From the NCBI RefSeq assembly GCF_029962835.1, contig NC_080582.1, positions 72,350,177 to 72,414,176 on the forward strand: DNA of 64,000 bases, given 5' to 3'. A program made the position numbers and the translations under genes. This DNA comes from Magnolia sinica (Eukaryota; Streptophyta; Magnoliopsida; Magnoliales; Magnoliaceae). Numbering within the stretch: the stretch's first letter is position 1; each line of letters begins with the position of its first letter. Below the pieces are notes generated by a model. It made no database searches and was not told where the DNA came from. It was given only the letters and a program-made list of their open reading frames with translations. Below, one piece after another: positions 22,578 through 33,766 of the stretch.

Positions 22578-22920
22578 TAAAAAAAAAAAGGAAAGTGGGC
22601 TCTTACCACAAATATCATTGATCCTGAAACTGTACAGCCATTCAGGTGGGACCCAACAAAAAGGGGCAGATCCCACCTATCATATAAGCGCAAGCTATAC
22701 AAAAATACACCAAAAAAGAATGGAAAACAGCAGTCAAAATTTGGAGCACCACAGGGAAAGAGCGGCCTTGCACCGGACATGGTCAAGCACTCCGAATAGA
22801 CTCAATTCCAGACCTGTCCAACGCAAGAGCACCCTGAACAAGGCGAGGAAGAGCAGGGAAGGAGACGAAGATATTGTTTGGGCAACCATCACTAGCCAAC
22901 CTAGCCAAGGCGTCCACTAC
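22578..22920 (-). mobile_element. LINE (L1-type) RNase H tail fragment with 18-bp target duplication
   Basis: The minus strand encodes VVDALARLASDGCPNN and PALPRLVQGALALDRSGIES. This is the conserved end of the RNase H domain in plant L1-type LINEs (EAN-VADALA...LP...GL). The insert is flanked by the 18-bp direct repeat CATGTTGTATTTATCATT at 22560-22577 and 22921-22938. A run of A on the plus strand at 22579-22590 is not where a simple minus-strand tail should be, so the insertion may have been rearranged. Confidence 0.65.
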
Positions 22921-23240
22921 CATGTTGTATTTATCATTAGATCAAATGTGTTTATATAAAACTAATACAATGTCTCTCAACGTTATGGAGGACTATCATG
23001 CTAGCATTCAAGATGCAACATCAATGGAAGCAACTTATAGGTTTATCATCTGTACCATCTCTCTTTTGTTTCAATTGTGTTATGTTTCATTTGGATGTTT
23101 GTACAAATATTAAGAATGAAAGTATCTCCTAGATTTGTATTTTAATTGGTGGAACATAATTATGATGATCATTTGTTTGGTTTTCAGTGTAGGTGATATT
23201 CTTTACATTATATTATTTCATCAGTAGCTGACCCAATTTT

Positions 23241-23316
23241 GGCTATTTACTAAATATATAGTTCACTTTGCTATTTAGGCCAACTGAGCATCCAAACACA
23301 CCCAAAATGATATTTA
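23241..23316 (+). repeat. Short interspersed repeat, copy 2
   Basis: Partner of 10851-10926 in direct orientation. It shares CAACTGAGCATCCAAACACA then CCCAAAATGATATTT exactly and is diverged upstream. Confidence 0.7.
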
Positions 23317-23439
23317 GTCGTTTCGTATTCATGCCCAATCTTTTGAATTTTGTGAATGGGATTCTTATTAAATAATCGTGTGATTTTTTTATTTTTTTTG
23401 GATGACTATCAGGTGTAACAGATTCAAAAAAAGAAAAAA

Positions 23440-23801
23440 AAAAAAAACCAAATATAATGCCTTTTTTATTTGTAAAAATTTTAGCGACGGGCCAAATCCA
23501 TCGCTAATTTCTGAACAAGTTGAAAATCAACGACAAATTTAAGGTCTGTTACTTCTCGTAATATCAGTGACGGGCTGTATCCATCGCAAAATTTTATAAT
23601 GATGCATAATTCAGGTGGTTTTTCCATAGGTAAGCGATGGATTTTTAAAAATTTTGTGACGGATATGATGTGACAGATCCCATTTGTCGTTTAATTTTTA
23701 CGATGCGGCAAACAACAACGCACCATTTGACAGACCAAATCTGTCGTTAATTTGGTTTTGTGACAGATCTCATCCATCAAAAATTCACAATTTTGGCGTA
23801 G
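23440..23801 (+). mobile_element. Right end of a second CACTA-type element
   Basis: The segment ends TTTTGGCGTAGTG, which on the minus strand reads CACTACGCCAAAA, a classical CACTA terminus. Subterminal repeats of the form GACGGGCCAAATCCATCGC and GACAGATCTCATCCATC recur in both orientations. The opposite end was not found, so this is a truncated end. Confidence 0.6.
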
Positions 23802-25069
23802 TGAGTTATTTCCCTTGGCTTTGGAGATTACCATCTCCACTAGTGTAGTCTATTTATAAAGAGGGCCATTGATAGAGAAAGTGGTTCCATTCTGTTAAAT
23901 CGTTTTGTGGGATTCCTAGTATGGGTGGGAGAGGTAACACTTGTATTTATATTTTTCTTATTTCTAATAAAAAAGAAAGCTTTGTATTGTTGTCCCATAG
24001 AGTAGGTATATTGCCAAACCATATAAATCCTTGTGCCTCTTATCTCTTGTTTTGATTTTGCCCTTTTGGCATTTGTTTGGTCCTTTTATATTGTGTTTTG
24101 GCTTTTTTACATTTATCACATGCAGATGTTTTTCCACAACAAAAAGATGGATCAAATTGTTGCTTAAACATTCTTTGTCAATGATCTTGACCATTCATAA
24201 TTAGGTCCAATGATCAAATGGATATCATTTCTCATAGTGTATATTTTCATGGTAGCCCATAAAATGTTTTATAGACCAGAGAGTCAATGCCACTAGGAGC
24301 ATTATAACTTATAGTCATAGGAGAGTGCTGGAGTAATGAGGGCATTGAGTCTCTCTCTCTCTCTCTCTCTCAGTTGAGATTTATACTCCCCACCATGATG
24401 TGTGTTTGACATCCACCTCTTTAATCAGATGAACCCTTCCATGGTGGTTCATGGGCCTAAAAATCAGGCCAATTCAAGACTTAGGTGGGTCACACCATAT
24501 ACAACAGTTGAGAGTGAATGTGCACTCGCTAAAACCTTCCTGATTGTTTATGGGGTCCATTGAGATGAGGCTTAGACATCCAACTCCTCCATTGCATGTC
24601 TCCAACCTGGATGAAGGGTAACACCAAATCTCAGGCCATTTCAAAACTCAAGTGGGCCCCATAAAGTTCTTTTAGATGTTTTAGTCATGATTTCAGATAG
24701 TTTTCGATGGTGCGACCCACGTAAGTTATTGATATGGCTAGTTTTTAGGACATCCCATACCTAGAGGGGACTCACTAAGATGAGGTTCAGACATCTAGCC
24801 CATCCATCTTACGTGTCTCACTTGAGTAAGGGGTAACACCAAACCCCAGGCCATTCCAAAACTCAGGTGGGCCCCACAAAGTGCTTTTAGATGTTTTAGG
24901 CATGATTTCACATTGTTTGAAATGGTGTGGCACTCCTGATTTAGTTCTTAGGGCATCCCTTATTTAGAGGGGACCCACCAAATCTCATTACTGATGAATA
25001 ATTAATTAACGACGACTACTACTAACTATTGGGGTTAAACTAAGCTGTCAGTGAATATATTCCTAAAAT
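23802..25069. repeat. Repeat-derived sequence with related copies elsewhere
   Basis: About 24175-24340 (containing CATGGTAGCCCATAAAATG and CTAGGAGCATTATAACTTAT) is a diverged copy of 42420-42600. About 24560-24745 and 24785-24965 are two tandem copies of a unit of about 215 bp built on GGTAACACCAAA, CAGGCCATT and GTGGGCCCCA motifs. A short CT run lies at 24351-24371. No coding sequence. Confidence 0.5.
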
Positions 25070-25398
25070 TTTGTTGCAGACATTTGATTTGAGATTATAG
25101 CTTTTGAGGTTGCTTCAATTCACCAACGGTTACTTCAAGCAATTATGACGAAGTATGACCATCTGGGTTACTTCAATTCACAGACAGATGGAAGTCATCG
25201 GCCTTTCTCAGGCAATTTCGATGGCTTTTATCCGCCGGCATATCCTAAGAAACGCCAACAGCGTATGGCAGTCAACATATGTAAAAAAGCAATGCCGACA
25301 AAACTATTGCCGATGGACATTTGACAGCTTTTAGCCGTTGGCGTTGCATTTCACCAATGGCTAAAATTCATTGGTGTTGATCATGTTTTTAGTAGTGA
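25070..25398 (+). mobile_element. Right end of a third CACTA-type element
   Basis: It ends CATGTTTTTAGTAGTG, i.e. CACTACTAAAAACATG inward. The subterminal region alternates GCCGGC, GGCTTTTA and CCGATGG motifs like the other CACTA ends. The left end was not found. Confidence 0.55.
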
Positions 25399-25591
25399 CA
25401 TCATGGTGGGACCATGAAGCTCTCATGCTCACACATGTACAACTAGTTTGTCCAGCTAGTTGGTACGTGGGACCCAATTAAAGTGTTTGTATGATATACC
25501 ACTGGTCTACCATGACACTCGATAAAAATGGGGGATGCCCTAAAAATCAAGTTGATCCAACCATTAAATATGACCCATATGAACATATAGG

Positions 25592-25804
25592 TAGGGCTGT
25601 ACACGAACCGGGCTAGCCCGGTTAACTCACTCGACTTGGCCCGAAAAAGCTTGACTTGGCCTGACCCGGAACTAAGTTCGGTCTGAGACGGGCCATTTTC
25701 TTTAGCTTGAAACTGAGTTTGAGCCGAGTTCGAATAGGTCCCAGTTCGGCCTGACTTGGTTTGAAACCCGACCCGACTCAGCTTGACTCGGCTCAACTCG
25801 GCCG

Positions 25805-25851
<47 letters not shown>

Positions 25852-25930
25852 CCTAAATCCTTACCCTAACCATTTGGGACATAGAAGTGAGAACGCCACC
25901 CGACCCTAAACCCTAAAACTCTCTCTCTCT

Positions 25931-25983
<53 letters not shown>

Positions 25984-26413
25984 TCTAATCTCTCTCTCTC
26001 TCTCAATCTTTCTCTCTCTCGTCCCTCTCATCTCTCCCTCTCTAATTTTTCTCTCTCTTTCTCTCTCAATCTCTCTCCCTCTCTCTCAATCTCTCTCTCT
26101 CTCAATCTCTCTCTTGACTTCTGGGATAGTTTACCGCTCTTCTTTGAAGTGACAATGACTCATCCACCTCACAGGTGACATAGATTTACAACAATCCAGG
26201 CCATCCAAATCGTGGGTCCCTTTGTAGATGGAGCAGGTCTGAAACTGGCTCGAACTCGGCCCAAACTCGCCCGATTGCTGAGCGGGCCGAGTTCAGGTTG
26301 GACATGTTGGCCCGGTGATTGGGTCGAGCCGGGTTTGGGCTGAGTTTGACTGGTGACCGAGCTGGGCCGGGTTGAGCCCAGTTCGACTCGGTTCGGCTCG
26401 ATGTACACCCCTA
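25592..26413. mobile_element. hAT-like non-autonomous element, 822 bp, 8-bp TSD CATATAGG
   Basis: The ends TAGGGCTGTACACGA and (inward from the right) TAGGGGTGTACATCGA form short terminal inverted repeats. CATATAGG is duplicated exactly at 25584-25591 and 26414-26421, the 8-bp size typical of hAT elements. The interior has inverted blocks rich in GACTCGGCC/GGCCGAGTT around a (CA)n run (25807-25844) and long CT runs (25918-26115). No transposase. Confidence 0.8.
25807..26115. repeat. (CA)n and (CT)n microsatellite cluster
   Basis: Microsatellite core of the hAT-like element. CA repeats come first, then about 200 bp of CT repeats with AAT interruptions. Confidence 0.95.
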
Positions 26414-26578
26414 CATATAGGTATTGGTGTGGTTGTTTATTATTTTCTATGGAGTGTCCCACCCAATAGTTGGGATGATCTGATTTTTGGGGCATTTCAT
26501 TTTTATCGTGGGAATGCCTTACTAGTTGGGTTGTATGTTATACAAACACCATGGTGGGCCTCACATACAACTAGTTGG

Positions 26579-28782
26579 TGATCAGGGTCAAATATTGCAT
26601 ATCAGACCCCAGTAATTACCAGATTTTACGTATATGATAATGCTTAATGGAGTATTTTAATTGTATTTTTGTTACAGGATGAAGTCAGGAGCGTTAATTG
26701 AAAATTGATGTTAAAGGCATGGATTTCATGATCCAAAGTCTCCAGAGCACGGGATAGACTCCAGAGAACCAATAATGAAGATTTTACACGCCTGAGATCT
26801 GAGGAAAGCAAGCCAAAGGGGCCCGAAAAGGGTCCAGAATGCAAGATCACATGGTTCCCGCTATCCAATCAGTTCGAAACTTCATACATGGGATGAGGGC
26901 CGTAAATTAACCGTACATATTAAATTTCAGCCATAGAAGATCTCAGGAAGTGGTCCAACGGACAGATCAGCCTATTAATCTCTAAATTGGGGCCCACCTG
27001 ATATTTGGAACTGCCTCAACCTTTGTATTGACGGTTTAAATAAGTTGAGAAACAGGATGGATGGATTGGATTTCTCGAAACCATCACAGTGGACCCCATA
27101 TGTATAGCATGTGTACATAGTGCACATGTGCACCGCCCGTATACCGAACGACCTGCGTCGGGTCAGCAACGCTGACCCGAACTCTTTCTTAAAAACGGAA
27201 AATCTCCGTTTCCAGCGCTCCGCGAACCGAACCGTTGTCGTCGGTTGTGGGGCCCACCTATTGTCCAAATGGACAATCCAAACCGCCCATCCGCTTGGCT
27301 GAGGTCGATATCGTCATCGCCAAGATGTCCGTTTGGTTCCATACATATGTAAGGACGTTGATCGAAAAACGTAAAATGGACGGTGAGTTCAAAACTCCGT
27401 GGGTTGCACCAATCCACCCCAAAACCAGTCAATTCCTACCGATTTTTTGAAAAACCAATGGACGACGTGGATTCCTCGAATTATCCAGAATGGGCCCCAC
27501 AATCATCGCAGGCGTCGGTTTGGCGTCCGCGTAGCGTCTTCACCGTTTTTGCGAAGGTTTGTGGGCCCCGTACGTCGCCGATCGGCCGATCCGACCGTCC
27601 ATCGTGTAGAGGGCTTCGAGAGCTTCAAAACCATGTTGATATTCTTCGCCCATGCGTACACACGTGTGCGGTACAGAGGCCACAAACAGGCCGTCTTGTG
27701 ACGTTCAAAACTGTTTTTTTTGAGATTTCTTCTGTGGGCCGCGCTAATGGACCTTCAAAACTATCCATTCTTGACTGAAATTTCGTCCTGAATCCAATGG
27801 ACGGGGTAGATTTTCCAGAAAATGCCTCTGTGGGGCCCACCGATCACGGCTGCGAAAATTTGTACTCCGAGTCCTTCTACGACTCTGCCACCGACCTCAG
27901 CCATCCAGCAGCTATAAAATGAGAGTTTTGGACGTGGGAAAGGCATTCAGAACCATTCGGAGTCATTCAGAACCAGGGGATTCCAGATCTGGAGCAAGGA
28001 AGAGAAGAAAGAGAAGAAAGAGAAGAAAGAAGAGAGAGATCGATTGGTTTGGTGTTTAATTTTTATGAATTTTATTTAATATTTTTCATGAATTTTATGG
28101 GTCACTAATCTCTCAGCTAGGGCTGAGATGAAGCCCCTAATTTGATTAGCTCTTGTATTGGTTGATTTACTTTGAATTTCAATTAATTTGTTTCTTTCTT
28201 TAAGTGGGCTTTATGGGTTTAAATTCTATACTTCTCCATCTATGAACTTGATTAAAGTATATATATGGATGTTGTTTGGATGCTTATTATAGGTACTTGT
28301 GTCTGATCAAGAACAAGTTTCCTATAGAGGAAGAAACAGGGTGCTTTAATGAATGTACATTCCATGTACCCAACCAAGGATATGGGATATGTCATTCATG
28401 GCATTGCTTAAAGGAATTAGACAGTTTGTATGCCCGATTAAGGACACAGATTGTGCTTTCTCTATTTAAGTGGTATCAATCTAGATCAAGGTGAATCAAC
28501 AGACAAAACAAGGGTTAGGATAATCAGGGGTGGATTCGAAAGTCCTAGTGCCCTCTCTCTGATTGAATTTTCTTCCCTGTTCTTAATTAATTGTTTTTCA
28601 TAAAATTGTGCTTAGTAATTCATTCCATTATTTGTTGGATTAGTTAAGGAGAATCATATATTTGAATTGTGACGACCAGTCCTCGTGGGAACGATCTCGT
28701 AATACGTACCGTATCTACATCTGATTCGTATACTTGCGAGTTTAAAAATCATTTAAATCATGTTGGTTTAAACAAAACATCA
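26579..28782 (+). repeat. 5' LTR of the Athila-type element
   Basis: 2204 bp, TG...CA ends. A TATA box (TATAAAA) lies at 27913-27919, followed by a purine-rich GAAGAAAGA leader. Confidence 0.92.
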
Positions 28783-28788
28783 AGTTTT

Positions 28789-28807
28789 TGGCGCCGTTGC
28801 CGGGGAC
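28789..28807 (+). promoter_or_regulatory. Primer-binding site, tRNA-Asp type
   Basis: TGGCGCCGTTGCCGGGGAC lies six bases after the 5' LTR. It matches the complement of the 3' end of plant tRNA-Asp as I recall it, the primer used by many Athila-type elements. Confidence 0.75.
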
Positions 28808-29567
28808 TGTTTTGTTCCTATTGGATTTAGGATTCTCTCTTATCATAATTCATAGTCTTAGGTTTTTTACTAACTCTAGGTTAAATTTTTTTTGAAACTA
28901 ACCTATTTCCTGTTTTGTAGGGACTTGACATAAACTACTAATTTGGTAATCTCTTTCCAAATTTTCTATTTTTTTTCTAATTTCTATTTTTAGAATTAAG
29001 GTTTTATTTTTTTAGAAAGTTTCTATTTCTATATTTTTTTATTTTTAGAAATTTCCTATTTTCTAATTCTAGATTCCGATTCTTCTTTCAAGTAACTTTC
29101 TATTTTCTAGTTTTAGAAATTTTATTAGAAGAGTTTTTAGGTTTTATTTTTTTAGAAAGTTTCTCTCTTCTTTTCTAATTTCCTATTTTTTAGAAATTTT
29201 CCCTTTTTAGAAACTAACTTAGCTTTTATTTCTAAGATTATAAATTTATTTTTTATTTTTTTTTTTTTAGAAATTAACCGTTGCTTAGGATTTTTTTTCT
29301 AGCATTATCTTAGTAAATTTAATTTATTTTTGTTTTCTTTTTGTTTACAGGAATTAAGGAAGGAAGCTGCTAAATAACATTGTCTTCAAAAGGAGGAGCT
29401 CTCAAATCTTCAGACATTCATCATCTCCTTTTCTCGGGTTCTTCTTTCCAATTCTCGTTTGCATAGCTTTCTCTTGTTTTTAGGAATTCATAACTTTTTC
29501 CTTTAGTTTTATTCATCATAGGTTGCATCTTAGTTTAGTTTTCTTTCTTATATTAATAACATAGTTT

Positions 29568-30713
29568 ATGCTAGGACGTAGATCTCTGAATATAGAACTA
29601 GCACCGTTTGATCCTGAGATTGAAAGAACAATTCGTGAAAGATTGAGAAATAATCCTGTTGAAATGGCGAATGAGATTGAAGTTAAAGCTCTCAAAGATT
29701 ATTCAGCTCCTGTCCAATTTAATGCGCCTTCATGCATAGTGTTGCCAACCACTACGGCAGCACACTTTGAACTTAAACCTGGAGTCATACAATTGTTGCC
29801 ATCCTTTTATGGATTGGACAAAGAGGACCCATATCATCATGTGAAAGAATTCTTAAACATTTGCTCCACCTTTAAGTTCCAAAACTTCTCCGACGAGTCG
29901 AACCGCCTACGCCTGTTTCCTTTTTCTTTGAAGGATAAGGCGAAAGCATGGTTGAATTCTCTAGAAGTTGGATCTATCACTACATGGGACCAACTGTCTA
30001 AGAAGTTCTTAAACAAGTTCTTCCCCGTTCACAAAACCAATGCCCTCCGTAGAGAAATCACTAACTTCACACAAAAAGAGGGCGAGCACTTTCATGAATG
30101 TTGGGAAAGATGGAAGGACTTGCTTCTTAAATGTCCTCACCATGGTTTTGAGAAGTGGCAACAAGTTCAATACTTCTATGACGGTCTGACACCACAGAAC
30201 CGTCGCATGGTTGATGCCACCAGTGGAGGGTCATTCATGACCAAAAGTGATGTCGAAGCGTGGAACTTCTTTGAAACCTTGTGCGAAAATTCCCAGCAAT
30301 GGGATTATTCAAATAGAGGTGACAGAAGTCCCCAACCACAAAAGAGAGGTGGTATATATGAGATAGGAGTCATGCCAGAGCTGAGCGCCAAGCTTGATAA
30401 CCTGACAAAGAAAGTTGATGCTCTGGTATTAAATAATGGACCACCACAAACCGCTCAAGTCGAGGCATATGCCACATGTTCTAGTCCTGCCCATCCTATG
30501 CAGTCTTGTCCATCTGGTGCAGCATTCCCAGAACTTCTCTCTGAACAAGTTCATGCTATGAACACTTTTCAAAAATCTGGGAATGATCCTTACTCGAACA
30601 CATACAACCCAGGGTGGGCTAGACATCCAAATTTCTCTTGGGCAAAAGGACCACAACAAGGAGGACCATCTGGAAATCCTCCCATGCAACCGCACCTCCA
30701 AGTTGGCAATTAA
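29568..30713 (+). CDS. Athila-type gag (381 codons), fossil element
   Basis: The ORF has the Ty3/Gypsy retrotransposon gag domain at about residues 80-225: GLDKEDPYHHVKEFLNIC, then LFPFSLKDKAKAWLNSL, then TTWDQLSKKFLNKFFP. The segment HGFEKWQQVQYFYDGLTPQ follows. This spacing is characteristic of Athila/Tat-lineage gag, which builds the virus-like particle. The C-terminal part is Gln/Pro/Asn-rich, and no zinc knuckle was noticed. The first ATG after the leader was taken as the start. It precedes the protease segment and belongs to the element at 26579-35969. Confidence 0.88.
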   Translation: MLGRRSLNIELAPFDPEIERTIRERLRNNPVEMANEIEVKALKDYSAPVQFNAPSCIVLPTTTAAHFELKPGVIQLLPSFYGLDKEDPYHHVKEFLNICSTFKFQNFSDESNRLRLFPFSLKDKAKAWLNSLEVGSITTWDQLSKKFLNKFFPVHKTNALRREITNFTQKEGEHFHECWERWKDLLLKCPHHGFEKWQQVQYFYDGLTPQNRRMVDATSGGSFMTKSDVEAWNFFETLCENSQQWDYSNRGDRSPQPQKRGGIYEIGVMPELSAKLDNLTKKVDALVLNNGPPQTAQVEAYATCSSPAHPMQSCPSGAAFPELLSEQVHAMNTFQKSGNDPYSNTYNPGWARHPNFSWAKGPQQGGPSGNPPMQPHLQVGN

Positions 30714-30743
30714 CAACCTCAACAGTTTCCACAATATCAACAA

Positions 30744-31896
30744 TTGCCTACACAATCAAGGAAACCATCTCTTGAGGATACACTCCATCTTTTCATGCAG
30801 AGTTCTCTCCAATTCCAAAAAGACACCCAACAAACCTTACTGGCCAACCAGCAAAGCTTACATGCAAATGCACAATCCATTGCCAAGTTGGAAGTACAAA
30901 TGGGTCAACTAGCTGCCACATTGAGTGAGAGAGAGAAGGGCAAGTTCCTAGCCAACCGGAGGCTAATCCAAAGGGACAGTATGAGATTGGCTCTAATTCC
31001 AACCAAGGGCAATATCATGAACAGGCCAAATCGATCACTACCCTTAAGTCAGGCAAGCAGATTGATAACAGAATAGAGATGCCTGGGGATGAATCAAATT
31101 CTAAAACAAAAGATCAAGATGAAGCAGAGAGTCATACCAATGCATCCAAAGTCCAAAAGCTCTTTGACTCTCCAAGAGCCACTAATGTGCCACCTTATGT
31201 GCCCAAAGCACCCTTTCCTCAACGTCTGGCACCAACAAAGAAAAGAAATAACTTTGATGAAATCTTGGATGTGTTTCAAAAAGTGCAAGTCAACATCCCG
31301 TTGCTTGACGCTATCAAGCAAGTCCTTGCTTACGCTAAGTTTCTTAAAGATTTATGCACTCAAAAGCGTAAGATGAATGTTCATAAGAAAGTCTTCCTTG
31401 CAGAGCAGCTCAGCTCCATGATTCAACATAACACCCCTCCTAAATTTAGGGATCCAGGAGCTCCCACCATTTCTTGCGGCATAGGAGATCATAAGATCGG
31501 GAAGGCATTACTTGATTTAGGGGCGAGTGTCAATTTGTTACCATATTCGGTTTATGAGCAGCTAGGACTTGGTGAGTTGAAACCGACTAAGGTAACATTA
31601 CAACTAGCCGATAGATCTGTCAAGGTGCCCGGGGTGTTATTGAAGATGTGTTAATCCAGGTTGATAAATTTTATGTTCCAGTGGATTTCATAGTTATCGA
31701 TACTCAGCCTGTCCAGAATCTTCATAGTCGGATCCCAGTCATTTTGGGTCGTCCATTTTTGGCCACATCTAATGCTATGATCAATTGCAGGAATGGAGTT
31801 ATGAAATTGTCCTTTGGTAACATGAATATTAAACTCAATGTTTTTAATGCAGAACAACAACCCCAGATTTGGATGACATATTTGAAGTGGACATGA
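30744..31896 (+). pseudogene. Athila-type gag tail and retropepsin segment, fossil element
   Basis: The first part encodes the conserved coiled segment ending KLEVQMGQLAATLSEREKG. The second (from about 31079) gives VNIPLLDAIKQVLAYAKFLK, then the retropepsin region LLDLGASVNLLPYSVYEQLG and PVILGRPFLATSNAMI. A D-L-G-A active-site loop and the ILGRPFL flap-distal motif are visible. It is divided into more than one reading frame. A short lead toward pol (about 31978-32382, EEVVRAEVLKLFDD) follows and ends before the RT core. Confidence 0.8.
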
Positions 31897-32389
31897 TCGA
31901 GAGCCTTGTGCCGGACTCCTTCCGTACATCTTTTGAAGATCCTCTTGAGACCGGCTTAGCACAATCGGGCATGGATTTTGACATTGATAGTCCCATCCAT
32001 GAAGTCAATGCATTGCTCGACTCTACTCCTATATTGGACTGAAAAATGGAGAGCGAAAGTGGAACCTCTCCATCCCTCTGAGACTCTTCTTGACAGCATA
32101 GCTTCCGACTCTGAGAAGACAAAGGCGAGCAGGCTGCTTAATGTTCTTAGAGCATATAAGGCAACAATTGAACGGAAGATAGTGGAAATACAGGGAGTAT
32201 GCCCCACGATATGTATGGATCATGCTGTGGAAATGTCGCATAACATGCAAAGGAAGCGTGATCCTAACATAGAAGAAGTCGTTCGAGCAGAAGTCCTTAA
32301 ATTATTTGACGACAGTGTCAGTTGCCTTATTTCAGATAGCACAGTTCATGGGAACTCACGTCACTTATCTGGGATCGGTTAATGAAAGT

Positions 32390-33750
32390 GTTGAGGTAAT
32401 TTCTTTGGCGGACCCTGGTTATAAAGATTATTTCATTCATGGTCCGTTCTTGTCTGGCTGAAGACGTTAAACTTAGCGCTCATGGGAGGCAACCCAGCCT
32501 TTTGCTTTATTGTATTGCTTTTTATTTCATTCATTTTCACTTTTCTCATTCATTAGTTCAATGTTTGTGGGTAGCATTGCCGCAAACCCTCACGAGACTA
32601 CAACTCGTCCACTAGGGGTAACCTAGGGGTTTAAAGGCTTGTTGCATGCGCTAAATGCAATCGAGAGCACTGCGAAAGTGGTATAGGTAGGATCTTCTTT
32701 TCTTTTTCTTTTTGTTATTTTCGCTTCTATTAATTTCTCTCTTGCCCTAACTTGCTCTTACATTGATAATTTTGGGAAGCCTCTTGATTCTCCGTCCAGG
32801 TACTATCTTTCCCTCATTTCTCTTTTATTATTCGTTGTCCCATGTGCATTACTTGTTTATTTCTAATACATTGAGGACAATGTAGATTTTCGGTTGGGGG
32901 TGGGAGATTAGGGTACCTAATCAGTATTTTCTTAGTCCTGAGGAAAATTTGTGAAAATTTTAAAAATTTTTCTGAATTTCTATTGAATTCAAAGTGACTT
33001 TGAAGGGTAGTTGTGATTTTAACATTATAAGATACCTGATGTTGGTAACTAATGACTCTTAGATTCGGCCATCTGCTTGATTTCACAGTCAATTTTGAAT
33101 TGTTAATCCATGATTAGACGTTGTGAACATTGATTGAGTCATGATTTTACATATCACATCTCGCTTGCACATTAAGTTTTGGTTCGATAACTGAATGATT
33201 AACTTGGTAAAAAGAAGAATTAAAAGGCTAAGTCACATAATCTTCACCATAGGTTTGCTCCCTATAGGTATAGATTTGATTCTCCATAGTTGACTTATAA
33301 AAAATGAGGCGACGAGTTTTCGCCATAGGTTTGCTCCCTATAGGTAAGAATTTGATTCCCCTCATTTACGTTACTGCTCATAAAGAAAATCAAAGGTTGG
33401 TAAAATTAAAAATTAATCTGTGAGATAAGTGTTGGTTTCAAGCTTGGTTGTCACGAATTACCAATGATATCATGAGATTGACAATTGGATCTCTTAATAT
33501 TTGTAAGTCGAGATTACACTTTACATTCATGGAGCTCGATGTTCAGAAATGTTCTAATTAATGGATTAATATGTTGAACTTGATTATGAAGTTTACTGTG
33601 AGCTTGATTTCAGGAGAAAATTCTACTTACCATTCATGAATCTTAGAATTTTCACATCTCAGCTGTCTGTTCACAAGTCACTTGAGTTTACAGGAATCGT
33701 CTTTTATTTCTAAAATTATTTTTCGCATGTTTTGCTCGGGACTAGCAAAA
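32390..33750 (+). other. 3' non-coding region of the Athila-type element
   Basis: Contains the GGGAGGCAACCCA motif (32485-32497) and a G-rich TTCGGTTGGGGGTGGGAG (32889-32906), both usual in the 3' part of this lineage. Two near-identical copies of TAGGTTTGCTCCCTATAGGT lie at about 33251 and 33324. No coding domain. Confidence 0.6.
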
Positions 33751-33766
33751 TGCTGGTTGGGGGTTG
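33751..33766 (+). promoter_or_regulatory. Polypurine tract region
   Basis: The G-rich TGCTGGTTGGGGGTTG directly precedes the 3' LTR and is the likely plus-strand primer. It is less purely purine than usual. Confidence 0.55.

Larger units (their letters stand above)
25438..26578. mobile_element. Foldback repeat (MITE-like) split by a hAT-like insertion
   Basis: The left arm (about 25438-25583) and right arm (about 26422-26578) are inverted, imperfect copies. Shared blocks are CAACTAGTT, GTGTTTGTAT and CGATAAAAATG. The hAT-like element occupies the loop, and the large LTR retrotransposon starts exactly at the right border. Confidence 0.6.

Noticed and set aside
27111-27946. Cluster of overlapping open frames of 60-130 codons, repeated at 34153-35148
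   Set aside because: They lie in the GC-rich part of both LTRs on both strands, with no recognisable domain. LTR sequence explains them.
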